Source of the DNA: Carettochelys insculpta
Lineage: Eukaryota; Chordata; Testudines; Carettochelyidae
Length of the DNA: 64,000 nucleotides
Reading direction: 5' to 3'
NCBI RefSeq assembly: GCF_033958435.1
Contig: NC_134138.1
Coordinates: 185,539,298 to 185,603,297 of the forward strand
The translations under genes were made by a program, and so were the position numbers. Position 1 is the stretch's first letter. Every line of letters starts with the position of its first letter. Below, piece after piece: positions 34,211-45,766 of the stretch. The notes under the pieces were generated by a model that saw only the letters and a program-made list of their open reading frames with translations, did no database searches and was not told the origin of the DNA.

Positions 34211-35250
34211 TAGTAACAGAGAGAAAGCTATGCTAGTCTATATACTATCAAAACAAAAAAGCAGTCAAGTAGCACTTTAAAGACTAACAAACTAATTTAT
34301 TAGATGAGCTTTCATGGGACAGACCCACTTCTTCAGACTGTAGCCAGACCAGAACAGGCTCAATATTTAAGGCACAGAGAACCAAAAATAGTAATCCAGG
34401 TTGACAAATCAGAAAAAAATTATCAAAGTGAGCAAATCAGAGAGTAGAAGGGCGGTGGGGGGGCGGGGAGTCAAGAATCAGATTAAGTCAAATATGCAAA
34501 AGAGCCCCTATAATGACCCAGAAAATTCCCATCCCCATTCAAACCACGTTAGTGGCAAATTTGAATATAAAAGAGAGTTCAGCAGCCTCTCTTTCCAAAG
34601 TAGTGTGAAAATTCCTCTTCAATAAGACGCAAATTCTTAAGTCATTAACAGAATGGCCCACTACATTAAAATGTCGGCTGACCGGTTTGTGGCTCAGGAG
34701 TGTTCTTATGTCTTTTTTGTGCCCATTAGCTCTTTGTCTAAGAGAGTTTGAAGTCTGTCTAATATACAAAGCATCTGGGCATTGTTGGCACATGATGGCA
34801 TACATGATGTTAGCTGAGGAACATGAGAATATGCCTGTGATTCTGTGACTAACCTGGTTAGGTCCAGTGATGGTATCCCCAGAATAGATATGTGGACAAA
34901 GCTGGCAGCGGACTTTGTTGCTAGGAAAAGTCCCAGGACTGATGTTCCTGCGGTATACACTGTGGCTGTTGGTGAGAATCATCATAAGGTTGGGAGGTTG
35001 TCTGTTGGAGAGCACAGGCCTGTCGCCTATGGCCTTCTGGAGTGTGGCATCCTGATTAACGATAGGTAGTAGGTCTTTAATAATGCGTTGCAATGGTTTG
35101 AGTTGGGTGCTGTGGGTAATGACCAGTACAGTTCTGTTATTGGCTTTTTGGGCCTATCTTGGAGTAGCTGGTCTCTGGATATTTGTCTGGCCCTGTTGAT
35201 TTGTTTTTTTTTATTTCTCCTAGTGGATAATTCAGACTTATGTATATTTG
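34211..35250 (-). mobile_element. Penelope-like element C, 5'-truncated
   Basis: The tail lies at the left in reverse (tagtaacagagagaaagc, then agacccacttcttcagac), and the coding part reads toward lower coordinates. The 5' end stops near the NYPLGEIKK text (about 35210-35235). It interrupts a CR1, so it is younger than that CR1. Confidence 0.88.
34539..35093 (-). pseudogene. PLE GIY-YIG endonuclease domain remnant
   Basis: A 184-residue open frame from the C-terminus of a Penelope-type polyprotein, which would nick DNA for integration. It contains CQLCPHIYSGDTITGPN, NIMYAIMCQQCPDALYIRQT (usually YIGQT; the G is R here), LRQRANGHKKDIRTLL, VSRHFNVVGHSVNDL and LEREAAELSFIFKF. This is the most intact endonuclease segment in the window, but the substituted glycine and the missing reverse transcriptase make it non-functional. 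Start unknown; the true protein was longer. Confidence 0.85.
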
Positions 35251-36070
35251 TTAAAGATCTTGAGAGATCTAGGATTCACTGTGGATATTTCTCTTAAAAC
35301 ATCCGGTCAATGTGCAGCAGCAGTCAGAAAAAGCAAACAGAATGCTAGAAATCATTAAAAAGGGACAGAGAATCAGACAGAGAATATCTAATTGCCTCTA
35401 CATAAATCCATGGTACTCCCACATCTTGAATACTGCCTACAGATGTGATCACCTCATCTCAGAAAAGACGTATTAGCATTGGAAAAGGTTCAGAAGAGGG
35501 TAACAAAAATCATTGGGGATTTGGAATTGCTGCCCTGTGAAGAAAAATTAAAAAGATGGGGACTTTTTGACTTAGAAAAGAGAAAAATAAGGGTGGCAGT
35601 GAGAGGTTAGATAGAGGTCTGTAAAATCATGACAGGTAAAAGTGAATAAGGAAAAGTTATTTGTTCTCATAACAAAAGATCTAGGGGTCACCCAATGAAA
35701 TTAAAGGGTAGCAGGTTTAAACCTAACAAAAGGAAGTTTTTCTTCATGCAGAGCACAGTAGGTCTGTGGAATTCCTTCCCAGAAGATGTTGTGAAGACCA
35801 GGACTTTAACAGGGTTTGAAAAAGAGCTAGAGAGAGAATGGAGGTTAGGTTCGTCAATGAATGTTAGCCAGGATGGATAGGAATGGTGTCCTTAGCCCCT
35901 GTTTGTCAGAGGCTGGGAACAGATGACAGGAGAGGGATCACTTTGGTGATTTCCTGTTCTGTTCACTCTCTCTGGGGTATCTGGCATTGGCCACTGTTGG
36001 AAATAGGACACTGGGCTGGGTGGACCTTTGGTCTGACCCAGTATAGCTGCTCTAATGTTCTTACGTTCTT

Positions 36071-36480
36071 AATCCAGAACTTTATGTATCAGTGACCAGT
36101 CCCTTCACTTATCTATTACTCCCCGAAACTTTGTGTTATCTGCAAACTTCATTATTAATGATTGAATATGTTCTTCCAGGTCATTGATAGAAGTATTAAA
36201 TAGCTTAGGATCAAGAACCAGTCTCAGGGGAACCTCCCTAGAAGAACATGATGATTAATGATAATTCTCTATGTCCAACTATATGTTTAGACCCATCAGT
36301 TAACCGGTTTGTAATACATTCAATATATACCACGGTGATTATATCTTGTTCTAGTTTCTTAATGTCATATATGTACTAAGTTAACTACCTTACAGAGGTC
36401 TACGTTTATTACATCAACACTGTTACCTTAATCAAGCAAAACTGTAATCTCATTTTATAAAAAAATTAAGTTTGACACAG
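36071..36480 (-). mobile_element. Old CR1/L3-type LINE, fragment 3
   Basis: The internal part of the old CR1: 'tgtgttatctgcaaacttca', 'ttcttccaggtcattgatag' and 'ttacatcaacactgttacct'. It continues the fragment ending before the plus-strand CR1 at 34080. Its reverse transcriptase frame is wholly decayed. Confidence 0.75.
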
Positions 36481-36524
36481 CCTCTAAAATGTATTGTAAT
36501 CTGTGTTAATGGATGAATGTAGTG

Positions 36525-36525
<1 letters not shown>

Positions 36526-36555
<30 letters not shown>

Positions 36556-36585
36556 ACACACACACACATGCACACGCACACACAC
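36526..36585. repeat. (CT)n(CA)n microsatellite
   Basis: A run of about 15 CT units is followed by CA units with a few interruptions (atgcacacgcac). Confidence 0.95.
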
Positions 36586-36744
36586 TACACTCATCTCTTT
36601 CTCCCACTCTAATGCTCTTTCTTCATAACAAGTGTCTTTGCAAAATTTACTCTGTGATAAATAGGTGTATCAGGACTGGCAGTGTTGTCTTCCATCTTCA
36701 CACAGACTTTCCTGTACTCCAAAGTTTGGAATCAATGGAAGAGT

Positions 36745-37040
36745 GATAAATAGTAAAAGCCTGGTTATCCAGCTTTCCGATAACCATCATATTCAGTTAA
36801 CCAGCATGCCCAGCTGGGGCCATTAGCTATAAGCTGGTACCTCAGCTGGGGCTGGCTGCTGCCCGGCCAGTGTCCCAGCCAGGCCAGCTGACACAGGGGC
36901 TGGTATCCCAGCTGCTGCCAACTGCCACAAGGCCAGCTGCCCACTGTCCAGCTGGCGGTGAGTGGTAGGGTGGGGTTGGATGCTGGCCCCAGCTGTACTA
37001 ACTGGCACATTTTATTATCCGGCATCCCCTTTGACTGTGT
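36745..37040. mobile_element. Tc1/mariner- or Tigger-like DNA element fragment
   Basis: The edges 'gcctggttatccagctttcc' and 'cacattttattatccggcat' resemble the ends at 49577 and 62864. The interior is GC-rich (cagctggggc words). No coding frame. The family is tentative. Confidence 0.45.
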
Positions 37041-37339
37041 TTGTTTGGTTTTGGTTTTTGGTTTCTTTACAGTTGACTGGAACCTGTTCTCTCTCTCAAA
37101 ATCTCAAAGAGAATGAAATTTTACCTTTTTTGTTGATGTTTTTGGTAGAAATTGTTTTGGTTTTCACAACAGCCAAAAACCAAACCAGAAACCCGAACCA
37201 AAATTCTGCCAATTGCCAGCAAACAGCAAAACAAAAAAAATCAATTGTTTTACAAAAACTTGAAAAATTTTAAAAATATTTTTTTTCACAAAACATTCAT
37301 TTAGTCAGAAAGCCATTTCATGTTTAAAAGTAACATGGG

Positions 37340-37592
37340 TATATCTAGTCTTGAGAAAGAAAATGGGAGCCTAACAAGTGTCTTCAAGTATTTTAAGGGC
37401 TGTTATAAAGGCCACAGTGGCCAATTGTATTTCACAGCTATTGAACATAGGACAAGAAGTAATGGGCTTAATCTGCAGCAAGGGAGGTTTAGGTTAGACA
37501 TTAGGAAATCTTTTCTAACTGCAGGGATAGTTAAGCTCTGGAACAAGCTTCCAAGGGATGCTGCGGAGTCCTCACACTTAAGAACAGGTAGA
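37340..37592 (+). mobile_element. CR1 LINE 3' fragment
   Basis: CR1 3' text: 'ttaatctgcagcaagggagg', 'ttaggttagacattaggaaa', 'tctggaacaagcttccaagg'. Short and 5'-truncated; it is followed by a partial hAT MITE (about 37598, 'cagcatttcccaaactaatt'). Confidence 0.85.
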
Positions 37593-37808
37593 TCAGCATT
37601 TCCCAAACTAATTTGGCCTTGGAACACTTTAGGGCTTGGAATATATTGATGGAACACCCACATGCTGGTCGGAGGGGAGGGGGAGAAATCGCCAAAAATG
37701 CTCAAAAATGGATTTAAAAGTTAGCTTTTAAGCTGCCTTTTATTTTACGAAGAACAAAAAATAACAAGCAAATCATCTGAATCAACAACTGATGTCCTTC
37801 TGATAGGA

Positions 37809-38637
37809 CCGGGGTCAGCAACCTGTGGCTCCAGAGCTGCATGTGGCTGTTTAAGGAGACAGCTGCACCTCTTGGCACTGCCGCCATTGACTTCTCTTGC
37901 GGCTGCCTGCCCTGCCGCAGCTGAGATAATGGCACTGAATTTTATTGGTTTAATGGGCAGCAGTGTGGCAGGAGGATCCGACTGTTAAGCCAATTAAATA
38001 TAGTTCCACTGTTTCAGTGGCGGCAGGGCAGGGAGCTGCCTGCGCTGCAGATGGGGGAAGAGCTAAGCCCACAGGAGAGCTGGCGTGGGACGGGTGGCTG
38101 AATCTTCCCCTGCTGGAGCCGCACAGCCCCACGGTGGAGAAGGCGGTGGACATGGAGGAGAGTGTGCAGCTGGAGGAGCTCATTGACTGAGGCGGGTTTC
38201 ACCAGAGGGTGTGGGGGGCAGGTTTGGGGCTGAGAGGGGCTAAGCCTGGGTATGGAGGGGATGGGTTTGGGGGCTGAGGCGGGTGAAGGCCAGAGGTGGG
38301 GGGTTGGGGGCCAAGAAGGGGGTACAGCCTGAGAAGAGGGGCACAGGGAGGGTTGATGTGAACATTGCTCCTTCCTGCTTCAGAGCCTATCCCCAGGCAT
38401 GGCATTTTCCTTTTCCTCATTTGCTCTCCAATCCAGGGTGAAAGTAACTTAAACTTTCTAACTGGTACAAATCATTGCGTTTGTGCTGTTCTTAAAACAG
38501 GGGTGACAAAAACTCCAGTTTGACGTTACTTATTAAGGACTGTCTCCTATTCACATGCACTGCGGCTCTTGATGTATTGATTTTGTAAATGAATTTGAAA
38601 AAATGGCTTTTCTCGCTATTTTGGTCGCAGACCCCTG
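37809..38637. mobile_element. hAT element, complete ends
   Basis: The left end ccggggtcagcaacc and inverted right end caggggtctgcgacc match at 12 of 15. The flanks tgatagga (37801-37808) and taatagaa (38638-38645) agree at 6 of 8, fitting an aged hAT duplication. It is 829 bp with no transposase, so it is non-autonomous. Its right part is included in the duplicated block. Confidence 0.75.
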
Positions 38638-39911
38638 TAATAGAAGGACAGTTGGCAACCCTATAATTGAGTATAAAAATTTAAAATTAAGTACAAACCC
38701 AAAACAAAACATCGGTATAAATAGCCAAAAGGATGGTTAGTGTCATTCTTTTGTACAAAAATGGAAAGGACAACATTGTTCAAAAAAGGACTGTCCTTCC
38801 TTAAAGCTTAAAAAACATTTTAATGAAAAAGAAATGGAAAACAAATTAGGTATGGGAAAATATTTTTAAATTTTGAGTTTTTATAAATTTGGTATTTTTA
38901 CAGAAAACTAGTGGAAAATAAAAATAAGTAACATTTGACAAAACAAAGCAGCAGAAATACAGCAATTTAAAGACTAACAAAATGATTTCTTCAGTGATGA
39001 GCTGTCATGGGACAGACCCACATCAATCTAATTTCCGCTACAGGCTGACATTTATAAGTACAGAACACAAAAAGAAAAAATGCAATAAAAACGACAAATC
39101 AGATAGGATAGAAGGAGATGGGTGGATGGAGGGGAATGTTCCAACACGCCAATGAGCATCAGTCTGACTTGCTAGATTCCACCTACCAATAGTAAAAGAA
39201 GAAGAATTCTCTGTGGACTCCCCCTGACAGACATAGTGACAGTGTAGATTTCTACACGTAATGCTTCTGCAACTGTGCACAGACTGAAATTATATGCAAA
39301 CAACACCAAATGCAATGCAATCTCAACTGTGCTGAATGCTATGCTGTCCAGAGTCTCCAAAACAACTCGGACATTATACTCGTGCTGGCTGACAAAGGGG
39401 GTGCTATTGTCATCATGAATAAGTCAGACTATGAACAGGAGAAAACTAGACAACACCACATTTTATAGACTTCTTTCGTCAGATCGCACTTCGGAATTCC
39501 AAAAGAAACTACACCATCTACTTTAAGAACTCCCTGCCTCTACTCAAGACCAAATTCACTCAGACACACCATCGGAGCCCTGACTTGGATTATTCTATTT
39601 ACGGCCTAAAACCCACAAACCTGGAAACGCAGGACGCCCTATCATTTCAGGTATTGGTACCCTTACTACCAGACGGTCCAGCTGTGCAGACTCCCTCCTC
39701 AAACCAATGCCACCAGCACTCCTAGCTATCTCCAAGATACCACTGACTTCCTGAGGAAATTAGGAAACATTGGAAACCTTCCTGACAGTTCCATCTTTGC
39801 CATCATGGATGTAGTGGCTCTCTACACCAATATTCCAACATGAAGATGGACTACAAGCTATCAGGAATACTGTTCCTGATGTTCCCACAGCAAATCTGGT
39901 GGCCAACCTAA
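38207..39911 (+). repeat. Duplicated block, copy 2 (first copy 24260-25956)
   Basis: It contains the right part of the hAT, the 300-bp flank and the 5' half of the complete PLE. Here each component is in its natural context (the hAT has its left half, the PLE its right half), so this is taken as the source copy. Confidence 0.8.
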
Positions 39912-41637
39912 GTAACTTTGTTCTCACCCACAATTATTCCAATTTGGGGACAATTTATACCTCCAGATTAGCGGCACTGCTCTGGGCACCCACAAGTCCC
40001 CACAGTATGCTAACATTTTTATGACCGACTTAGAACGATTACTTAACTCTCATCCCCATGTTACCCTTCTTTACTTAAGCTACACAGATGACATCTTTAT
40101 CATTTGGACCCACAGTAAAGAGACTCTGGAAGAATTCCACGGAGATTTTAACAACCTGCATCCTACCATCAGTCTCAGTCTTGACTATTCCAGGGGGAGG
40201 GATAGGTTGGTGGTGTGAGCATTTGCCTGCTAAGCACAGCATTGTGAGCTCAATTCTTGAGGGGACCATTTAGGGGTTCTGGTGCAAATAGATTTAAAAA
40301 AGGGGATGGTGCTTGGTCCTGCTAAGAGACCAGCAGGCTGGACTTGCTGGCCTCCTAAGGTCTCTTCCAGCTCTATGAGATGTGTACCTCCACATAAGAA
40401 ATACATTTCCTGGATGCCACAGTACAAATCACTGATGGCCACATCCACACCACTCTCTACCAGAACCCCACTAATTGCTACACTTACCTACCTGCCTCCA
40501 GCTTCCATCCACCACACAATCCAGTGTTTATAGTCAAGCCCTTAGATACAATCACATCTGCTCTGATCCTACTGGCAAGGACCAAAAAACTACAAGACCC
40601 CTACCAAGCATTCATAAAAATTAATTACCCACAGGGAGAAGTAAAAAAGCAAATTGACAGGGCCAGACAAATACCCAGAAAGCAGCTACTTCAAGATACA
40701 CCCCAGAAGATCAACAACAGAACACCACTAATCATCCCTTACAGCTCCCAACTCAAACACCTGCAATGCATTGTTAAAAACCTACAACCTATTCTGGATC
40801 AGGATACTACACTCCAGAAGGCTCTAGGTGACAGGCCTGTCCTTTCCTATAGATGATTTCCCAACCTGAGAAAGATTCGCACCAGCAATCACAGGTTACA
40901 CCACAGTAGTAATTCTTGAACTTTTTCTTACAACAAACCCCACTGCCAACTTTGTCTCCATATTTATTCTGGGGATACCATCACTGGATCTAACCATGTT
41001 AGTTACAGGATCAAGGCACATTCTCGTGCACTTCCAGCAACATTATCTATGCCATTACATGTCAACAATGCCCTGCCCCTATGTACATTGGACAGACTGG
41101 GCAAGACCTTTGCCAAAGAATAAATGGACACAGAGCAGACATCAAGAAACTCAATACACATAAGCTTGTCAGTGAACACATCAATGGAGTGGACCATTCT
41201 GTTAAAGTCCTGAGAATTTGTGTCCTAGAGCATAAAGATTTTAAAAACTGATTAGAGCGAGAAAGTTGTGAGCTGGAGTTCTTCTTCAAATTCAACACAT
41301 TAACATGTGGTATGAACAATTACTTCACACATTACAAGGACTGCTTCTCTTCCTTTGATGCTTGTAATTATCTCCGACAGCACAATTAACAGCTCCCCAC
41401 CTCCCTCCCCCCACTATCCTATTTGATTTGTCAGTTTGTATTGTAATTTTTTTTCCTTTGTCCTCTGTACTTATAAACGTCAGTCTGTATTGGAAATGAG
41501 ATTGATCTGATGAGGTGGATCTGTCCCACAAAAGCTCATCACCAAATAAAGCATTTTGTTAGTCTTTAAAGTGCTACATTTCTGCTGCTTTGTTTTGTTG
41601 GAGAACAGACTAACACATCTACCTTTCTGTTACTATT
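38940..41637 (+). mobile_element. Full-length Penelope-like element D
   Basis: An 11-bp target duplication flanks it: taacatttgac (38929-38939) and taacatttggc (41638-41648), one mismatch. The left end is an inverted partial copy of the tail (38940-39025). Then come the coding region and the 3' tail (gaggtggatctgtcccacaa, about 41509, to 'ctacctttctgttac'). Coding text is degenerate: LADKGGAIVIMNKSDYEQE (about 39372-39440), YTDDIFIIW with the catalytic DD (about 40079), IKINYPQGEVKKQIDRARQI, and the endonuclease region in several frames (about 40985-41300). A SINE interrupts it at 40193-40389. It is structurally complete but inactive. Confidence 0.88.
40193..40389 (+). mobile_element. CryI-like SINE inserted in PLE D
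   Basis: It carries the SINE text 'catttgcctgctaagcac', 'ggggaccatttaggggttct', 'ggcctcctaaggtctcttcc'. The PLE reads across it (ctattcca | cataagaaatacatttcctg), so the SINE is younger than the PLE. Confidence 0.8.
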
Positions 41638-41754
41638 TAACATTTGGCAGTGTTTTTAATAGGAAGAGTGTTTTTGTATCTCTGTTTCAACACAGGTCGC
41701 GTAACATCTGTACTTTTATGAATACATTATAAATATTAATATAGCTACAATCTA

Positions 41755-42210
41755 ATGTAACAGGGTCAGGCCAGCAGACCCAGGTGGAAGGCAGCTCAGG
41801 ACTCAGCCTGGGCTAGGGGAAGAGCAGAAAGAGCTAATTAAGCTCCCAGGTGGAGGCAATTGGGTGTGGTGACAGGCAATCAATTAACGAGAGCGGAGGC
41901 AAACCGGGGGGGGGGGGGGAGGTAAGTGTGAGAGAGGAGGTGGAGGAGTTTGGACAGCCATTGTGAAGGAGGAAAGGAGAAGGCAAAAGTAGATAAGGAG
42001 TTGAGAGAGAACTTGTAGGAGCTGGAGAGGGAAGAATGGCTGGGCTCCCCATCCCCCACCCAGGCAGAAAGCCCTGGCCAGGACTAGAAGAGGGGAGAAG
42101 ACCAGCCAACCAACCATATCAGTGGAGGTAGCTGTAGCCTAGATCCTACAGTCAGGGACAGATGCAAGGGACCCAAGCCGGCCAAAGGGACACCTTGCCA
42201 CATGAAATAC
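41755..42210. repeat. Unclassified repeat-like segment
   Basis: It starts 'tgtaacagggtcaggccagc' and ends 'gggacaccttgccaca', both of which look like edges of a dispersed element, with a G run at 41908-41920. No coding frame. 'ggcagggtcaggcccactga' at about 51367 has similar wording. The class is unknown. Confidence 0.35.
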
Positions 42211-42337
42211 TGTTCAAATACCTTAGCATTTTTGATACACACATAATTTCTTATTTAACATTTTGGAGGAAAAATATCAACTAGCACTGAAATTTTTTCA
42301 CAGAACACCTATTCACATTGAATTATTTGGTTCTACC

Positions 42338-42405
42338 TCAACACAAGGGGGCTGGACTGGATGAGGACCTGGGGACCCTTCCAGCCCTGTATTTCTAGGA
42401 TTCTT
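42338..42405 (+). mobile_element. SINE tail fragment
   Basis: 'gggggctggactggatgagg' and 'gacccttccagccctgtatt' match the 3' part of the CryI-like SINE. The Pol III head is missing. Confidence 0.6.
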
Positions 42406-44067
42406 CAAGGCGTATCTTCATTACTGACTGTGACAACAATATACACACTCCAAGAAACAAACAGACCTTTATGAAACTTGTAAAATACATTTCTGCTTCA
42501 AGAAAAGCTGCCGCGATTATTTAAATATATCAGAGAGAATAGATGTTTGCTATACATACCAAACCAATTTTTACAGATCTTTGTCACACTTTCTGACATT
42601 CATTTACTGGATGTGAGATGGAGGTCCATCTTTGTGTGCTGCCATTTGACTAAAATTTTGCAGTAGAAATCCAGACTATCAAAGTAGGTGTAGACAAAGG
42701 ACATATAATTCACCACTAGAATGATGGAAAACAAGGGAAATACCCAATAATGCTGTATAGTTTGTCCTGGCTTTTCAAAAATAAATCAATAAAAAATGGG
42801 AGGTTACACAAGAGAAATTACCTTACAATCTTCTTCACACTTTTAGCAGCCATGGGCCTGTCAACTGACCAATAGCATGAGACAGAAGGAGAGATAACAA
42901 ACCCAAGATTTATAAATAAAAGAGGGAGGCGAAAGGGGAGAAAAAGGCAACATTCTTATACCAGAAACCAAAAGGCATACTAGGAAACTAATACCACAAA
43001 AAGCAATGAATAAATGTTTCTTCTCGTATCAAAATAGGATAAACAAGTAGCAGTTATGAAAAATGATGACACAGAAAAGCTCTTAGATTAATTTAAAATA
43101 AGGGAAAAAAGCCAATTGGAAGTTTTTTAGTTACAATCTTTGCTTTAAAACCAGCTACAAATTGAGCCACAAAATGGATTCTGTTTTCCCAAACACATAC
43201 ACTCTGTTCCTAATCAGGGTTTGCTCTCCACTTTTTGAGGCTCATTGATTCGTATCTTCATTTTGTACATTGTAAAATAATTAAGATCCAGATTCTCAAA
43301 GGTATTTAAGGGCTTAACTCTCACTGAAATTAATTTCAGTCTGCAAATTATAGACAAGCTTCCACTTCCCTCATTCATCAGTCAGCCTTCTCAAACTTGA
43401 CCTAATAGTCTTCATTCCCAGATATCCTCTAAGGTAACCACTGTACTAAGCCCTTCTGCCAACTCCTCAGAGATGACCCACTGATTTCATTTCCACTCCA
43501 CGCAAAGGATTCAACCTTATTATCCAACTGACTTTTCTTTTTCCTCTGGAACACTTTTAAAATCGGCATGCTGTGAGTTTCCTTAGCAACTAGTGTTCAG
43601 TCAGCAGAATATTTTCTGTAATATGCCCTTTGTATGTCACAGTGAATTCTCAGGTTTAAAATCTGAACAAAGCCCTTTTCCCTTCTCCCAATGCTTCCAG
43701 AAGACCCCATCTTTTATCCTGTGATCTTTATGTCCCAGAATCACTTGTGTTTCATATCCCAGAATCCTTTGTGAAATGGGCTGTACTGATAACGTATTTT
43801 GTTTTAAAGCCAGTACTCATATTATGCCGAAAGGGGCATCTTTACTCTGAAGTCAAAAGGGCTCCTCATGTGAATGAGGTCTACCCATGTGAGCAAAGGT
43901 TTGCAAATTGGAGTCCTCAATACAAATAATTTTGATATTGTTACTTTCTTCAGATATAAAAGTATCATTTATACCATTTATAGAACATGCAGTAAATTAT
44001 ACCCACCTCAGCACTGAGGCAATTGAGGGTTGGGTGTACACATTTCGTGTGTCTAGGATAGAGCAGT
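42406..44067. other. Non-coding stretch, nothing recognised
   Basis: AT-rich; no gene or assignable repeat. Confidence 0.5.
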
Positions 44068-44405
44068 GACAGAGATAGCTGTGTTAGTCTATCGTCTATA
44101 AAAACAAAAAGGCTGTCCAGTAGCACTTTAAAGAGTAGCAAAATAATTAATTAGGTGGTGAGCTTTCGTGGGACAGACCCACTTCTTCAGACTGGATGGG
44201 CCAGCAGCCCAGGAGGGTGTCCATCCACAGAGGGGTCCTCGCATGGGTGGCAGGTGACTAGGCACAGCCTGGCCCTCCCCAGGATCCTTCCATATGTGCG
44301 TCTGAAGAAGTGGGTCTGTCCGACGAAAGCTCACCAAGTAATAAATTATTTTGTTAGTCTTTAAAGTGCTACTGGACTGTTTTTTTTGTTTTGATAAGAT
44401 AGAAC
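44068..44405. mobile_element. Penelope-derived foldback with 100-bp spacer
   Basis: The left arm is the PLE tail in reverse (tagcactttaaagagtagc, then cagacccacttcttcagac). The right arm is the tail forward (gaagaagtgggtctgtccga, then gtctttaaagtgctactgga). Between them lies a unique GC-rich spacer of about 105 bases (44195-44300). The layout matches 15002-15318, but the spacer is different. Confidence 0.78.
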
Positions 44406-44689
44406 AGCATGAGAAGCCAGCAGACCATGGTTCACAGCCTGGGGACGTTACAGTGAGAAGTGAAAACCTCAAATACAAATCCGCAGCTATGTGGCTGATG
44501 GAGGTTTCTTGGACAGTAGTAGATCTTGGAGCTACAGTCCTCTTTGCTTCTGAATTGGCAGTTCCCCACTACTCCGGAGGGCTTTGCTACTTCTACTTCT
44601 GCCCTAACAGTTCTAGTTGGTGATCTCTCCATGGATCAGAGGCTGAGACTCTGAAGAGACGCGCAGGGCTTGCCCAACTGAGACTGCCT

Positions 44690-45763
44690 GGCTATGTCTA
44701 CACTAGAGTGATCTGTTGAGGGAAGTTATTGGGGGGCAGGGAGGGAGGGCATGGCGGGAGGGGGCCTGGGGAGCAGGGGCACCGGCCATGGCTATCACCC
44801 ACTGCATCATCTGCAGCATGCCTGGAGGTGGGGAGACTGGCAGCAGTGGGAGAGGCAGGGGGAACAGACGCAGAAGCCCTGGGTGCCCGTGAGTATGCCA
44901 CCCGTGCCTGGGAGATGCCTTCTGGGTCCAGGTGGGATACGCTGTCTTGCACATGGTTATACATGCTGGGACCGCAGTGCAAGGTCCCGCCTGAGCTGGT
45001 CTGGTGAGCTTTGCGGCCTGCACCATCTGCGCCTCTTCTCCACACCCTGGGATGTGTGATGCACTGGGAACTTACTGGAGAGTCCCACAGAGAGGTCCTG
45101 GACACCCTGGACATGGCCTGGCATGAGGGGCCTGAGGCCAGGGCAATCACCAATGTTGCCCTTGCTAGGCGCAGACCGTGTCCACTCTAGCTCCGGCTCC
45201 TGCTCCGGCTGGGTCCCAGGCTGCTGCTGCTCCTCCTGCAGCTCCAGCGGTGGGTGGAGACTTCCTCAGCCGTGTCCATGGCAGCTTTCAGGGTGGGGGG
45301 AGAGTCCTTACCCCTTAGGAGCTGGTGGAGCTCCTCGGAGAAGGGGTAGGTTGTGGGTCCTACCCCTGACCTCCGCTGACTGTCCCAGGCCTGAGTGTCC
45401 CAGGCCTGTCAGAGCTCTTTTACCTTCACGTGCACCTGCTCCATGGTGCAAACAGGGTGACCCTTGTCTGTGAGGCTGGGCGTATGCCAGGGCATTGTGC
45501 CTCTTCGCGGAAGGGTCCGGCAGAATGTCCTCCTCGGCCCAGAGACTGAGGTGGTCCCGGATCTCAGACTCAGTTCTAGAGGGGCCTGGCATTTTGTGCC
45601 CGGGGAGCAGTCTGGGAACCCCTCCTGGGGCTCCCTGGAGGGCCCAAGGTGCATGTGGGGTGGCTGGCTCAATGCCATGTAGCTCACCTCAGGCAAAAGG
45701 AGTGGCCCTGGAGCGTGGGGACGGACAGTTTTGTTGACAGAAGTCTCTAGTGTAGACATAGCT
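44690..45763. mobile_element. Harbinger element with Myb-like remnant only
   Basis: The left end ggctatgtctacactaga and right end tctagtgtagacatagct are inverse apart from the last base. They are flanked by CCT on both sides (44687-44689 and 45764-45766), a 3-bp duplication as for Harbinger. It has no transposase text, only a decayed Myb-like gene. It is a second family, distinct in its ends from the element at 17593. Confidence 0.85.
45390..45594 (-). pseudogene. Myb/SANT-like gene remnant of Harbinger
   Basis: Minus-strand text PGPSRTESEIRDHLSLWAEE is the start of a Myb/SANT-like domain, comparable to SWTEAELRDLLGLWSKEE in the intact element. After a frameshift it continues as SLTDKGHPVCTMEQVHVKVK, comparable to ARTPDHVRSKVKEL. 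The frame is lost around 45540 and near 45415. Rich CTG/CTC runs at 45180-45260 probably derive from the serine- or glutamate-rich tract. Not functional. Confidence 0.75.
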
Positions 45764-45766
45764 CCT

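Larger units (their letters stand above)
34080..36070 (+). mobile_element. CR1 LINE 3' region, split by a PLE
   Basis: Two parts, 34080-34210 and 35251-36070, join into one CR1 stretch: 'gactgggcaacaaaatggc' and 'aaggaatgcacattgg', then 'gatcttgagagatctagg' and 'catcttgaatactgcctac'. The end is the CR1 3' UTR ('tttggtctgacccagtatag') and closing ttctta words. The piece of reverse transcriptase is frameshifted. It lies inside the older minus-strand CR1. Confidence 0.88.

Noticed and set aside
41755..42210. Possible solo LTR of an endogenous retrovirus
   Set aside because: It starts with tg and ends with ca, but no target duplication, primer-binding site or polyadenylation layout could be shown.
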